Shown: one piece after another, positions 28,081 to 38,930 of the stretch | How positions within the stretch are numbered: the first letter of the stretch is position 1 | Layout of the letters: every line of letters starts with the position of its first letter | Assembly: GCA_039105265.1 (NCBI GenBank) | Contig: JAPFFF010000028.1 | Location: 1,178,001-1,242,000 of the forward strand | Reading direction: 5' to 3' | DNA length: 64,000 nucleotides | Origin: Tritrichomonas musculus | Lineage: Eukaryota; Parabasalia; Tritrichomonadida; Tritrichomonadidae | The notes under the pieces: model-generated | What the model was told of the DNA's origin: nothing | What the model saw: the letters and a program-made list of their open reading frames with translations, nothing else | Databases searched by the model: none | Translations under genes and position numbers: made by a program

Positions 28081-31000
28081 TTACTCTTTGAATACACAAA
28101 CAATATTATCATTTATTTTTGCAGTTATGATTCCAATTGTTAAACGTCTTATTTTTGATGTTATTGGAGTATTTTCATCAAGAACTTTGATTTGATTATC
28201 TTCATCAATATAAATTTCATCACCAATTTCAAACCTTGATGAATCATCAACTTTGACCAAATAATCACCATGACTTGCAAAAGTAATTGAATTATTTTCT
28301 TCGTCAATTCGAACACAAATTCCAATAAATTCTTTCCAAGTACCTGTAGTTTTCACTGAACAAATACAATCTATTGAATCTTTTTCGGTTGATTCAATCC
28401 ATTGATTATCAACATTCTTATAAACTTTTCCTGTAATAAATACTGGTTTTCCTATTTCAAAATCATCAATAATATCTTCAATTGGAGCATAATGTGTGAT
28501 TGTTGTGTTTGATTGCGTACCGTAAATAGCAGCCTTGAATTTTGCTAAATATCCTGGTACCATGATTTGTCTTGAATATATTTGTCTAGCATCTAATAAT
28601 TCTTGAGTAGTTGTCCAATTATATTCAGCCATTGGGACACGATATGTAAGTGGTCTTCCTGATGATAAATCAAGAATTTCTTCATAATACGCTGAATATT
28701 GAAAATTATCAAAATATATAGTTCTTTGATATAATAATATTACTATGTTATGGGGATTTGCAGCTGTATCATAAAATAATATCCTTATTTCATTTCTTTC
28801 TGCATTATTACCAACTACGTATTCCAGTTGAATTGTGTTATTTATAATTTTTAGAAGATGAATTGATATATCAGCACCCTCCGAAAATGGACCGCAATCA
28901 ATTGCACATTTTTTTATTAGTTGTTCTTCTGTTATAACGTTTGACTTCAATGCATATTTATCGTCACAATCTGTTTTCTTATAATAAGTTGAATCCAATA
29001 GTTTTGATAATAAATCAACTTTTTTATCAATTAGATTACTTTCAAATATTGTTTGATATGTATTAGTGACACAAGCTAATGATGGTACAGCAGCTGTTGC
29101 ATCACATTCAGTTTCATCAGATTGAACAACAAGTGGAATTTCACTTTTTAATGCTATTTGATCTTGCTTCAATATTTTTTCCGCTAATATTAATTTGGTA
29201 TCAAAAGAGTCTTCCCCATTATCGATGTAAAAGCATTGACCAAATCTATCACTTTTATAATAGGTCAAGTTATAGGTTGTTCCATCAATTTCAACATCGA
29301 CATTAACTCCATCTTCAGTAATAACACCATCATAGTCAAACAAATAATCAAACTCTTTTACAAAGCCATCGTTATTTGATATTGTTCCAACAAGGTGAAT
29401 TCCACTAGTCAATGTTATTTTGACTTCCCACGATCCTGAACTATCTTGTACGTTTTCAAAAGGCACATCGACTGCATCTTTATATATCAAATCATTTTTG
29501 CTTCGATATTTTGCATCTGCTTCTTCTTTCGTATATAATTCTTCAATATTTGGTTTCTTAGCTAATTCTTGTTGAATAGTTTCTAAAGCAGTATTTACTT
29601 CGTCAGTTGTTGGATATTCAAGACTAAACATTGCAACATCATTTTGATGACTATTGACTGCTAATGCATTTATTTTTTCATCTAAAGCTTCAATATCAGA
29701 TAAATAAGCAATATCAGCTGGAGTTTTCTCAACTAAAAGTCTCATAAATGTATTCTTTTCAATGATACATCCAGCAATCTTATAGTCAGTATTTTCTCCT
29801 GTTATAATTATATTTTTATCAATTTTACTAATATTGGATAAATATTTTGTACGATATTCTTCCGATTTTGGAAGACCTTCAATTGTGATGCTATCTATTG
29901 TTGTTGTTGTATCAACTCCTTTATAATCAGTTATTGTACCTTGTTCAATTTTGATATATAATCGTTTTTGACCTTCAGATGTGAATAATTTAAATACACA
30001 AATACCATTTTTTAATTCATCTTCTGCTTGAAATAAAACTGCAGCTTGTTCATCTTGATAATAAGTAACAATATCAATTGTATCCATTCTTGTTAGTTCA
30101 CTTCTGGAAATATAATCACTTTCAATTTCTTCAATTTTATCTACAATTTTCAATAATGGTTTCTTCATTGAATCTCTAAATGAATAAGTTAATAATTTTG
30201 CACCCCCAACAGTCATAATCATTTCTTCTTCTTTTTCATCAAATACTGGAATTTCTGTTGGACCTGATTCACACCAATTTCGAACACTATTTAATGATAC
30301 TCCAATACTTCTTGATAAATCAGGTAATTCCATTTCTTGACGAGATTGAACAAATTGTTTCCATAAACCAGATACACAACTAGTAATTTTTTCTGCACCA
30401 AATATTAGACCATTTGCACTAAAAGCTAACATTCCTGCAACCATTTGAATTTTTTGTTTTAATCTAATTTTGTCAATATCAGCTTCTAATTTTTCAGTAA
30501 TTTGTTCAGTTAATGCCATTCTTGATTTCAAACCTTCAACTGATTTATCTAAATTATCAACATCAACAGAAACAACATCAACTGTGTTCGAAACTAAATT
30601 CAAATCTGATCTCATTGTTGTAATATTGTCTGCTGTAATAATTTTTGATGAAGTTATGTTGTAATCAGTATATAAAGTAGTTGCTGCATTTGGATTTGGA
30701 CTCACTTCATAATATTGTTGATTAATTATATATTCAAATGGATTAGTATTTTTATCCCAATTAATTTCTTCAATTGGATCTACTAAATCTTTAAATAAAT
30801 AAATTGCAATATCTTGATTGTTAACTCCAAATTGACCAAATTCATGACAATTTAATTTCTCAATTGTATCCAAATCACCTCTGAGACTAAAATAATTTTT
30901 ATCATAATCACCATGTCCAGTATACAAATTTGATGGGTAAAAACTTAATCTATTCCATTCTTTGGTAAATGAGAGTTTCAAATCTAAATATACTCGATCC

Positions 31001-32163
31001 CAATTATCAAATTGTAAATTGTCTTTTACTTCGGTATATTTATTAATATAAGCTCGAATTACACAACAATCATATCTTAGATTTCCTTCTGTCCATCCAA
31101 CTGGAAGATATTCTCTTACAAAGGTCAAACCTTTTTCACCTCCATCAATTTCAGTACCATCTTTTAATAATATTTTTGTTTGAACATCAGAATCTTGAAA
31201 AAGTTTTTCAATTGGATTTTCAGATTCACCCCAAGTATAATCCCATCTTTTATGAACTGCATAAGTATTCCATTTTGATCTTCTCATCATTATTTCTGCT
31301 CCATCTCTTTCTTGATATTTTGTTTCACCTTTCCCTGGAACTTGTAAATTACGTTTATTAATAATTTTTCCTGTGATATGACCTTGAACATTCAAACCAC
31401 TCCATTTTTCACCATCATAGGTTAAACTCCATTGATTTCCAAAACAATAATCTTTGAATTCAAATTTTAAACCAGTTGGAATTTGATAATCAGTTGGAAT
31501 TTTGAAAACCATTTTATAACAATCTTTGAAATTTGATTTTTCATCGGTTACTGAATTTCTATCAAAAATTTGTTCTTCAGTGATTATACTTGGTTTGTAT
31601 AAATATAAGTTATCAGATTCATGTAATTTCAAACTATTTCTAGAATCTATGATATCACATTTGATGGAAGGTAATGTTGATTTCAAATGATTTAAAGGTA
31701 ATTGATAAATAATACTAATTTCACCATTAATGTACAAAGATTTCAAATCAAGACTTAAATTCTTATCAACTTTTATGTATGGAGTTGTTGATGTTTCTTC
31801 AGTAATTGTCACTTTTTTATCTTCAGCAGCTGTTACACATGGACATACGAAATTTTTATTCAAAACATAAATTGATAATTGATAAATATATTTTCCTTCA
31901 CTATCTAAGAAAACATTCTTTCTCAAATTGATTTTAAATACTTCTGTCTTATCATCGATTTGTAATAGTTTTGTTATATCATCATCATTCATTTGTATAT
32001 TTAATTTTTCATCTTCAACCGTTAATGCATCTCTAGTAACATGATAATCAGAAAAACCTTCAACAGTTTCAAACTCATTCGATTTTGATGTTAACAATTG
32101 AGAACCTAAATATGTTTTACCATCTACTTTAAATTGAATATCGCCTTTAAATTTAGTCAGCAT
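28081..32163 (-). CDS. Large fibre-like protein
   Basis: 1360 residues from the ATG at 32163 (MLTKFKG), preceded by a TCTTATTTTTG leader. The first half is beta-rich. A coiled coil (VSVDVDNLDKSVEGLKSRM) and a hydrophobic helix (QMVAGMLAFSANGLIFGAEK) follow. Two motifs typical of trimeric phage/virus fibres are present: LYTKEEADAKYRSKND and YYKKTDCDDKYALKSN, each linked to beta segments. The C terminus is beta-rich, with repeated short hairpins such as FEIGDEIYIDEDNQIKV. It probably forms a receptor-binding fibre. The role is inferred from motif style and its position beside the capsid genes. Confidence 0.7.
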   Translation of the reverse strand: MLTKFKGDIQFKVDGKTYLGSQLLTSKSNEFETVEGFSDYHVTRDALTVEDEKLNIQMNDDDITKLLQIDDKTEVFKINLRKNVFLDSEGKYIYQLSIYVLNKNFVCPCVTAAEDKKVTITEETSTTPYIKVDKNLSLDLKSLYINGEISIIYQLPLNHLKSTLPSIKCDIIDSRNSLKLHESDNLYLYKPSIITEEQIFDRNSVTDEKSNFKDCYKMVFKIPTDYQIPTGLKFEFKDYCFGNQWSLTYDGEKWSGLNVQGHITGKIINKRNLQVPGKGETKYQERDGAEIMMRRSKWNTYAVHKRWDYTWGESENPIEKLFQDSDVQTKILLKDGTEIDGGEKGLTFVREYLPVGWTEGNLRYDCCVIRAYINKYTEVKDNLQFDNWDRVYLDLKLSFTKEWNRLSFYPSNLYTGHGDYDKNYFSLRGDLDTIEKLNCHEFGQFGVNNQDIAIYLFKDLVDPIEEINWDKNTNPFEYIINQQYYEVSPNPNAATTLYTDYNITSSKIITADNITTMRSDLNLVSNTVDVVSVDVDNLDKSVEGLKSRMALTEQITEKLEADIDKIRLKQKIQMVAGMLAFSANGLIFGAEKITSCVSGLWKQFVQSRQEMELPDLSRSIGVSLNSVRNWCESGPTEIPVFDEKEEEMIMTVGGAKLLTYSFRDSMKKPLLKIVDKIEEIESDYISRSELTRMDTIDIVTYYQDEQAAVLFQAEDELKNGICVFKLFTSEGQKRLYIKIEQGTITDYKGVDTTTTIDSITIEGLPKSEEYRTKYLSNISKIDKNIIITGENTDYKIAGCIIEKNTFMRLLVEKTPADIAYLSDIEALDEKINALAVNSHQNDVAMFSLEYPTTDEVNTALETIQQELAKKPNIEELYTKEEADAKYRSKNDLIYKDAVDVPFENVQDSSGSWEVKITLTSGIHLVGTISNNDGFVKEFDYLFDYDGVITEDGVNVDVEIDGTTYNLTYYKSDRFGQCFYIDNGEDSFDTKLILAEKILKQDQIALKSEIPLVVQSDETECDATAAVPSLACVTNTYQTIFESNLIDKKVDLLSKLLDSTYYKKTDCDDKYALKSNVITEEQLIKKCAIDCGPFSEGADISIHLLKIINNTIQLEYVVGNNAERNEIRILFYDTAANPHNIVILLYQRTIYFDNFQYSAYYEEILDLSSGRPLTYRVPMAEYNWTTTQELLDARQIYSRQIMVPGYLAKFKAAIYGTQSNTTITHYAPIEDIIDDFEIGKPVFITGKVYKNVDNQWIESTEKDSIDCICSVKTTGTWKEFIGICVRIDEENNSITFASHGDYLVKVDDSSRFEIGDEIYIDEDNQIKVLDENTPITSKIRRLTIGIITAKINDNIVCVFKE

Positions 32164-32191
32164 TTTTTTACATTTGCAACAAAAATAAGAT

Positions 32192-34384
32192 TTACTCAAT
32201 TGTGGAACATTTTTCTTCTAATAACTGAATTCTACTATCATAAAATTTATCACATTCAATATTTTTAGTTTTATCTTCTAAGATCATAATTCGATTCTCG
32301 GTTGTCAAATTTTCAAACGTTAGATCAGTTTCAATATTTTGACATTTACGTTCCAAAGCAGTTAATATTTCATCAACATTCTCATTCTCATTATTATTAT
32401 TACCTCCACATTGACATTGATTCTCTTCTAATCGAGATAAATCTTCTGAAAGACCAGCACAAAATGACCAAATCTCTTTGATTCCTTGATTTAACCATTT
32501 TAATTGATCTAGTTCTTCGTCTTGCCATTTCTTTAATTTTTCTTCAAATGTTAATACAACTGGTTTTTCCTCATTTAATGCCAATGTTTGAGCTTTATTA
32601 TTTATGACAAAACCTTCTTTATTTCGATATTCTTGACTCTCAGTAGTATCAGCAGAAAATACATTTCCAATTTGATCAACATTTGATTCTAAGGTTGATA
32701 CCCTTTCTGTATAATTTTTCATTGTATTTTCTAAATTTGTTATTCTAGTTAATGTATCAAAATCTACAGAACCTGATGATGACCCAAGAGTGGTTAAATA
32801 ATTTTTGAAATTCTCATTCAAAGGAGCAAGGTAATAACCAACAATTCGATTTTCTAAATTTCTTTCCTCTCCAGAATCTGTTTCATATTGGTGTTCTTCA
32901 CAATATTTTTTATCGGCTTCAGTTTCTTCTAATTTTAGTTCAAATATACCATTTAAGGTTATTTTTAGGTTATGATTTTCAATTACAAATGATGAACTTT
33001 CTATATTATTTTGATTTGATTTAACAGTTAATTCATTATTTGTTATTTTACATTCGATAACATAATCAATGAATTTAATTTGATAATTTATTTTTGAACG
33101 TTTTCGATCAAAGATATGGAAAATAAAATGTGAACTCTCATAATCATAAATGGTAATTATTAATGATGAATTATTGTATTCGGCTGATATAAAAGAAGTT
33201 AACATAACACCATCAGCAGCTTCAAGATTACTCATATCAAAAGTTATAAATCCATACCCTGCTAATGTTTGAGGTCGTAATGGTTGTAATGGAATATTAT
33301 TTAAATTATTTTCGACAAATATTGAATTTCTCCAAAATTTACCAAATTCTTTGTTATCAATTAAGTATTCAAGTTGATCTTCAAAACTTTGATTCAATTG
33401 AGAAAATATATAATCCATATACAATTTCCAATCATCTTCATTTTTTTGCAGCATCTTCTCATAGGACTCAATTGTGATTGTTTGCGGATCTTCTGTTAAT
33501 AATTGAGGTGCAGCTCGAAAAGTCTTTGGAGCTCCTATTTTTGCCATTACATATTGATTTTGATTAATTTCACTTCTCATATTCCAAAAGATTGCTTTTG
33601 CGAGAAATTGAAGATCCAATATATATTGATAATCTTTAATGGTTCCATCATCATCGATCGGTTTTTTTGGATTCGGCATTATTACTGGAAATCGTAAAAC
33701 TTCGGAAAGATATAGTGGTTCTGAAAAAGTTACATGATTTCCTAAATCTTGGATATTATCTGGATCATCATCTGATGGGTAAGATAAATTTATTTTTTTC
33801 CAGAGATTGAAAAATTTCACAAGGGCATTTGTTGATATTTGAATTTTATTGTCCGAAGAATTTAACATAAAATTTCCAGTTGCTCCTTTCAATGCTGTAC
33901 TTAAATTTTCCGTTTTATTCACAACTGAAGTAAGATCTCTCCCTAATTTATCAGAAGTCAGTTCACTATTATATCCAGTTGATCCCTCTAAAAGATTAAA
34001 TTTAATTTTTAAATTTTGAACTGTACCACCATCTTTCAAAACAAATTTAGTTTTTGAGTTATCTTGATTATCGAGTACATAATCAACAATTTTTCCAGCT
34101 AATATAGACTTCCCACTGTTTCCATACATCTCTAAATTTGATTTTGCAGAACCTGATGGATAGAATTTTTGTGTTCGTCCATCCAAAGTCTGCAACTCTT
34201 CAACAATTTCATCGGACTTGATTGTTGCTGTTCTTTCTCCTTTCTTTTTCTCTTCCTCATCTTTTGGGTATTTTATTGTTAAATTTGACGCCTCACCATT
34301 TTCTTTCAACACAAATAAACTCGAATCAGTCACACCACTTGCAGTCATTAATTTGAAATCTGTATCGGTCCAAACACCTGTCAT
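32192..34384 (-). CDS. Second fibre-like structural protein
   Basis: 730 residues from the ATG at 34384 (MTGVWTDTDF), after a TTTTATTTTTGG leader. Beta-rich N-terminal region with repeated SGKSILAGKIVDYVLD-like hairpins. A coiled coil (LTRITNLENTMKNYTERVST) and a short cysteine-glycine motif (QCQCGG) lie near the C terminus, with further helix after it. Its build is like that of the adjacent 1360-residue protein, 28 bp downstream. Confidence 0.65.
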   Translation of the reverse strand: MTGVWTDTDFKLMTASGVTDSSLFVLKENGEASNLTIKYPKDEEEKKKGERTATIKSDEIVEELQTLDGRTQKFYPSGSAKSNLEMYGNSGKSILAGKIVDYVLDNQDNSKTKFVLKDGGTVQNLKIKFNLLEGSTGYNSELTSDKLGRDLTSVVNKTENLSTALKGATGNFMLNSSDNKIQISTNALVKFFNLWKKINLSYPSDDDPDNIQDLGNHVTFSEPLYLSEVLRFPVIMPNPKKPIDDDGTIKDYQYILDLQFLAKAIFWNMRSEINQNQYVMAKIGAPKTFRAAPQLLTEDPQTITIESYEKMLQKNEDDWKLYMDYIFSQLNQSFEDQLEYLIDNKEFGKFWRNSIFVENNLNNIPLQPLRPQTLAGYGFITFDMSNLEAADGVMLTSFISAEYNNSSLIITIYDYESSHFIFHIFDRKRSKINYQIKFIDYVIECKITNNELTVKSNQNNIESSSFVIENHNLKITLNGIFELKLEETEADKKYCEEHQYETDSGEERNLENRIVGYYLAPLNENFKNYLTTLGSSSGSVDFDTLTRITNLENTMKNYTERVSTLESNVDQIGNVFSADTTESQEYRNKEGFVINNKAQTLALNEEKPVVLTFEEKLKKWQDEELDQLKWLNQGIKEIWSFCAGLSEDLSRLEENQCQCGGNNNNENENVDEILTALERKCQNIETDLTFENLTTENRIMILEDKTKNIECDKFYDSRIQLLEEKCSTIE

Positions 34385-34419
34385 TAAATTTTTATTTTCG
34401 CACCAAAAATAAAATTGAT

Positions 34420-34905
34420 TCAATATTCTAATTTCAAGAACAAAATGAAATAATCAGGAACTATTATTTTTCTTGTTTCTGTATCTTTAAACCAAACCAT
34501 AAAACCTTGTTTGACATTCGAATCAATTAAATATTTTCTATTATCATCAGGAACTTGTAAATTTGCAACATAAACTAAACTATCACAATAATTATTTCGA
34601 GGAACAAAACTTGCATGAACTGTATAATTTGATGCAGTATGCTTATTAACAACACAATAACAATATTGAAATATAATATACCGTTCTTGACCTTGAGTTG
34701 GAGTATGAAACTCTGATGGATATTTAAAAGCAAATCTATCGTTTTCCAAATAAAAGTGATCAACCGTTAAACATTCTGATAAATTTTGTTCTTGTTGTTC
34801 CTTTGTTGATAGTTTCCAACCTTGAACAGGGTAATAAGTTTTATGAATTTTTAATGGTTGAATATTTAAATTTGGATCAATGTTATATGAAATTAATGTC
34901 GACAT
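34420..34905 (-). CDS. Candidate penton / minor capsid protein
   Basis: 161 residues, beta-rich (RYIIFQYCYCVVNKH, YTVHASFVPRNN, GFMVWFKDTETRKIIVP). Size, beta content and position directly downstream of the two major capsid genes suggest a single-jelly-roll penton protein. I see no diagnostic motif, so this is inference from context. Confidence 0.45.
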   Translation of the reverse strand: MSTLISYNIDPNLNIQPLKIHKTYYPVQGWKLSTKEQQEQNLSECLTVDHFYLENDRFAFKYPSEFHTPTQGQERYIIFQYCYCVVNKHTASNYTVHASFVPRNNYCDSLVYVANLQVPDDNRKYLIDSNVKQGFMVWFKDTETRKIIVPDYFILFLKLEY

Positions 34906-34929
34906 ATTTTTCTATTCAAATAAAAATCT

Positions 34930-36765
34930 TTATTTATAGCCACTTGGTACTCCTTCATCATGATATTGAACACCATCTTGAATTGACCAAGTCCAATAAG
35001 TATCAGAACAAATCCACATTTCTGGTTTACATAAATTTCTTCCATAAAAATCGTGGGTAGGGAAAAGATAACTATTTTCTAGTTGATGACCCCAATCAAA
35101 GATAGAATCAGCATGAAATTTTATTAAAGCTTCATGATTATCAGTATCTATACCATCGAAAACATAACCCGAATTTCCACGTTCTAATTGGAAATTAATT
35201 CCAAAATTTGTATCATCATAATAACTATTGTGGAAATTCCAATCTCCTCTAATTTGAGAGTTTTCAATTATTATGTTATTCAGAGGTTGACAAATAGATT
35301 CTAAATATTCTGGAGTTGCTTCAATTCCATCTAATTCATTTGCCATTAATTGATATTGAACAAATCTTCCATTCCAAGTATTAGCAAATTCAACTTGAGG
35401 ATACAATTTCTTATCTATTATTAATCGAACATTTGCATACATTATATTTCTATATACTGTAATATCATTTGCATATCTTGGAAACATAAATGTTATATTT
35501 GTTGCATTTTTCAAAGGCATAGATTTAATTAAATTTATTTCATCATCTCCGACAGTTGTATCAAAAATTACTCTTGTTAATTCTTGAGATGGAATTATTA
35601 ATGGTTCTTGTAAAGTTGACATCAATCCTTCAACAACTGATGGTTTTATTCCAAATCCAAACAAATTTGATCGTCCAACTGTGATTTTTATTGATTTTGG
35701 ATTAACAATTAAACGATTTTCCATAACTCCACAAAAAACTTGATTCATTGTTGTATTTGATTCAGCCGTCGTACTGCTCTCATTGTAATTATTTAATTTC
35801 CAAAGTGTTGATGATGTTCCAGCAAAAATTTTGGAGACATCAACGCTATTTTTAACAATATTGACTTCAAAAGATGAAACAATCTTTCCTAATTGACCAA
35901 TTTGTAAAAAACGATTTATTATTGGAACTTCAGGAGAATGATATTCAATCATTTGATAATACAATTTCTTTTTCTGACGGTCTCCAACTTTTTGAGGAGG
36001 AACTTGACACCAAACTAAACCATCCAAAGAAAATCTTACTTCTTCTTCTATTTCACCTAATATTTGATTTGGATACAATCTCCAAGCTTGTAAAGCTAAC
36101 TGATCTGTGAATGGAATGATTAACTCTAATCGAATTGGAACCCATTTTATCGTATGGTCATTTTCCCAACATAAATCAGATATTGGAATGTAGCATCCAC
36201 AAACATTAGGAGATAAATTACAAACATTTTCCCATAACGTATGAGAATGAGGTGAATTTTGTTTTGATTCCTTTGAACGAATTGAATTATATGCATAAGA
36301 TTCACGAATCATTTCTGTTTGATGATAATTTTGAACCAATTTCCCATCAACATAAAATCTAGCTTCATCAATAATTTCAACAGCATCTTTAAAACCAACA
36401 AATATTTGATTTATTTGTGCTCTATCTCGATTTGAATAAGTGGCATTTGGAGGTGATCCTTTTTCTGTAAAATAATTTAATTTCGGTAAATGCTCTGATA
36501 ATCCAACTTCAAATTCAACTGTCATTTCAATAAAACTTTTTTCTATTTGTGATATTGTATGATTTGGGTGAGTTAGTTTTATTCGAGTTCTTTCGGAAAA
36601 TTTTTCAATTGGAATATCATGATCATGGAAATCTTCACAATACATAGCAAAAGTATTATCACCTCCATTTTTTGCTACCAAATTTCTTAAATGTTCATTG
36701 AAAAAGTTTAATATGTCACCTTCATCGTTTCCAAAGTTTCTAAATTGAGCGTTTTGATAAGTCAT
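34930..36765 (-). CDS. Major capsid protein paralogue 2 (double jelly roll type)
   Basis: 611 residues from the ATG at 36765. The start MTYQNAQF matches the start of the upstream paralogue; the frame is open further upstream, but that part overlaps the preceding gene. Conserved blocks shared with 36797-38587 include FVDGKL-type and YHQ-x-EMI motifs, IPFTD-x-LALQAWRLYPN, PLKNATNI, RFVQYQLMANELDG, FQLERGNSGYVFDG and WICSDTYWTWSIQDGVQY. Size and neighbours (ATPase, penton candidate) fit Maverick capsid proteins. Confidence 0.8.
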   Translation of the reverse strand: MTYQNAQFRNFGNDEGDILNFFNEHLRNLVAKNGGDNTFAMYCEDFHDHDIPIEKFSERTRIKLTHPNHTISQIEKSFIEMTVEFEVGLSEHLPKLNYFTEKGSPPNATYSNRDRAQINQIFVGFKDAVEIIDEARFYVDGKLVQNYHQTEMIRESYAYNSIRSKESKQNSPHSHTLWENVCNLSPNVCGCYIPISDLCWENDHTIKWVPIRLELIIPFTDQLALQAWRLYPNQILGEIEEEVRFSLDGLVWCQVPPQKVGDRQKKKLYYQMIEYHSPEVPIINRFLQIGQLGKIVSSFEVNIVKNSVDVSKIFAGTSSTLWKLNNYNESSTTAESNTTMNQVFCGVMENRLIVNPKSIKITVGRSNLFGFGIKPSVVEGLMSTLQEPLIIPSQELTRVIFDTTVGDDEINLIKSMPLKNATNITFMFPRYANDITVYRNIMYANVRLIIDKKLYPQVEFANTWNGRFVQYQLMANELDGIEATPEYLESICQPLNNIIIENSQIRGDWNFHNSYYDDTNFGINFQLERGNSGYVFDGIDTDNHEALIKFHADSIFDWGHQLENSYLFPTHDFYGRNLCKPEMWICSDTYWTWSIQDGVQYHDEGVPSGYK

Positions 36766-36796
36766 TTGATCTTGCAAAAAAAATTTAGATCTTATC

Positions 36797-38587
36797 TTAG
36801 TCATAACCAGTTGGTCTTCCTCGTGGGTAATATTGAACTCCATCTTGTATTGACCAAGTCCAATAAGTATCTGAACAAATCCACATTTCTGGAATTGGTT
36901 CTTGTTTGGTGACATTTACGCTCACTTTATTTGAAGTCAAATCAATATCTGGAAAGAGATATGCATTCTCTTTATCCGAAGAAATCAAATTTCCTTTAAA
37001 TTCAATTGATACTGCTTGATTTCCTGAATCAACACCATCGAAAACAAAACCCGAATTTCCACGTTCTAATTGGAAATTGATTCCAAAACTTGTGTTATCA
37101 AATGGACATAATAAAAATCTTTCTTTTTCTTTTGGATCTCCAGCGACAGTCATATGTTTTGGATAAACATTATTGATTGGTTTTGAGATTGATTCAACCA
37201 ATTCATCTGTTGGTTCAATATTTCCATCTAATTCATTTGCCATTAATTGATATTGAACAAATCTTCCATCCCAAGTATTATCAAAATAAGTTTCTGGATA
37301 TTTCTTTTTATTGACTGATAACCAACATTGCTCTAACATAACATTTTGATAAACAGTACAATGAGTAGTTTTTGCTGGAAACATCATTGTAATATTTGTT
37401 GCATTCTTTAATGGAACAGATTTTGAAATATCGATCCGTCCTCCCGTTACCCTCATATCAAATTGATATTTAGTTAATTCTTGTGAAGGAATGATGATTG
37501 GTTCTTGTAATGTTGTCATTAATGATTCAATTACATCAGGTTTGACTCCAAATCCACTACAATTCGATCGACATTTGACAATGCGAACGTCATCATTTGC
37601 GATTTCGAGCTTATTCATTTGTACAACCCACCAATTTGATGTGAGAGCATTTTTATCAGCGACAAGAGAGGACAAACAATGATAAGCTATAGGTATGGCA
37701 TTGAAATTTTCAATTGTTGAGTCAGTATTCGATTTTGCTTCAATATTTTTGACCGTTATGATTTCATCTTGGTATTGTGAAAAGCGATTGAAAAGAGGTA
37801 AAATTGGCGCGTCATATTCTTTTTGTCCTTTATCAACCCATCCCCAAAATCTTTTGATTTCACCAACATTTTTCGGTTGAAGTTGACACCAAACAAGAGC
37901 ATCAAGAGAAAATTTGACTTCTATTTCAACTTCACCTAAAATTCGATTTGGATACAATCTCCAAGCTTGTAAAGCTAATAAATCAGTGAATGGGATATTC
38001 AATTCCATATGAACAGGAACCGATTTTCCGGTTGTAAAAGCAATGAGAGGAACATAAACACCTGCAACATTTGGACTCATACAATTGACACTTTCCCATA
38101 ATGAATGAGCATGAGCTGCATTATTTTTGGAATCTTTTGGTCGAATTGAATTATATGCAAAAGTTTCTTTAATCATTTCACTTTGATGATAACCACTAAT
38201 TAATTTTCCATCAACCCAAAATTGTAATTCAGATATAATTTCTGCTGCATTTTTGAAACCAATAAAGATATAATTTAGATGTGGACAAGGGTTTAAACTA
38301 TTATCATTGGCGTAAGGTGTTTTCAATTTTAGTTTCAATTCTAAATCTAATTTGATAAAACCTTTTTCTATTTGGGAGATTGTATGACCAGAATGAGTTA
38401 ATCTTATTTTTGTTTTTGTACCAATTGGAATAGGTTCATCTTTGTCATGACATAATTCCTCAACAATTGAAAAAGTATTATCTCCTCCATTCTTTTGTAC
38501 TAATGTCCTCAAATGATTATTGAAAAAGTTTAATATGTCACCTTCATCATTTCCTGAATTCTTAAATTGTGCGTTTTGATATGTCAT
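36797..38587 (-). CDS. Major capsid protein paralogue 1 (double jelly roll type)
   Basis: 596 residues, ATG at 38587. Shares its whole layout with the next gene, including both termini, which points to tandem duplication. Characteristic blocks are IFIGFKNAAEI, FAYNSIRPK, IPFTDLLALQAWRLYPN, FSLDALVWCQL, PLKNATNITMMFP and FDNTWDGRFVQYQLM. It is expected to build the hexamer-like capsomers of an icosahedral shell. Confidence 0.85.
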   Translation of the reverse strand: MTYQNAQFKNSGNDEGDILNFFNNHLRTLVQKNGGDNTFSIVEELCHDKDEPIPIGTKTKIRLTHSGHTISQIEKGFIKLDLELKLKLKTPYANDNSLNPCPHLNYIFIGFKNAAEIISELQFWVDGKLISGYHQSEMIKETFAYNSIRPKDSKNNAAHAHSLWESVNCMSPNVAGVYVPLIAFTTGKSVPVHMELNIPFTDLLALQAWRLYPNRILGEVEIEVKFSLDALVWCQLQPKNVGEIKRFWGWVDKGQKEYDAPILPLFNRFSQYQDEIITVKNIEAKSNTDSTIENFNAIPIAYHCLSSLVADKNALTSNWWVVQMNKLEIANDDVRIVKCRSNCSGFGVKPDVIESLMTTLQEPIIIPSQELTKYQFDMRVTGGRIDISKSVPLKNATNITMMFPAKTTHCTVYQNVMLEQCWLSVNKKKYPETYFDNTWDGRFVQYQLMANELDGNIEPTDELVESISKPINNVYPKHMTVAGDPKEKERFLLCPFDNTSFGINFQLERGNSGFVFDGVDSGNQAVSIEFKGNLISSDKENAYLFPDIDLTSNKVSVNVTKQEPIPEMWICSDTYWTWSIQDGVQYYPRGRPTGYD

Positions 38588-38663
38588 CTGTTTTTATGAA
38601 GAATTTAAAAAATTCGAAAAGCCAATTTTTTTCAAAGATGAAAAATAGACGAAATTAAAAAAG

Positions 38664-38930
38664 ATGGCTTTTGGAACATGGATTAAAAGAATCGGAACCA
38701 ATATTGCAAACTTTGCAAAGAAAAATGGACCTAAAATTTTACAATTTGCATCAGATTACGTTGCACCAGCCATAGAAAAATTAGGAGGAACTGTTGGAGG
38801 AACTGCTGGAACTATTTTGGGTGGTGTTGGCAAAGGAATTCGAGCAGTGAATGATCGTGTTCAATCTTGGAATGCAACAGGAAAAGATAAATTCTTACAA
38901 CCTGCGTATGATAAAGAACCTGGTGACTAA
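38664..38930 (+). CDS. pVI/pX-like amphipathic minor capsid protein
   Basis: 88 residues. A basic amphipathic N-terminal helix (WIKRIGTNIANFAKKNG) and a glycine-rich hydrophobic middle (KLGGTVGGTAGTILGGVGKG) resemble the membrane-active minor capsid proteins of adenovirus-like and Maverick capsids. It is next to the major capsid genes. The homology is inferred from composition. Confidence 0.6.
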   Translation: MAFGTWIKRIGTNIANFAKKNGPKILQFASDYVAPAIEKLGGTVGGTAGTILGGVGKGIRAVNDRVQSWNATGKDKFLQPAYDKEPGD

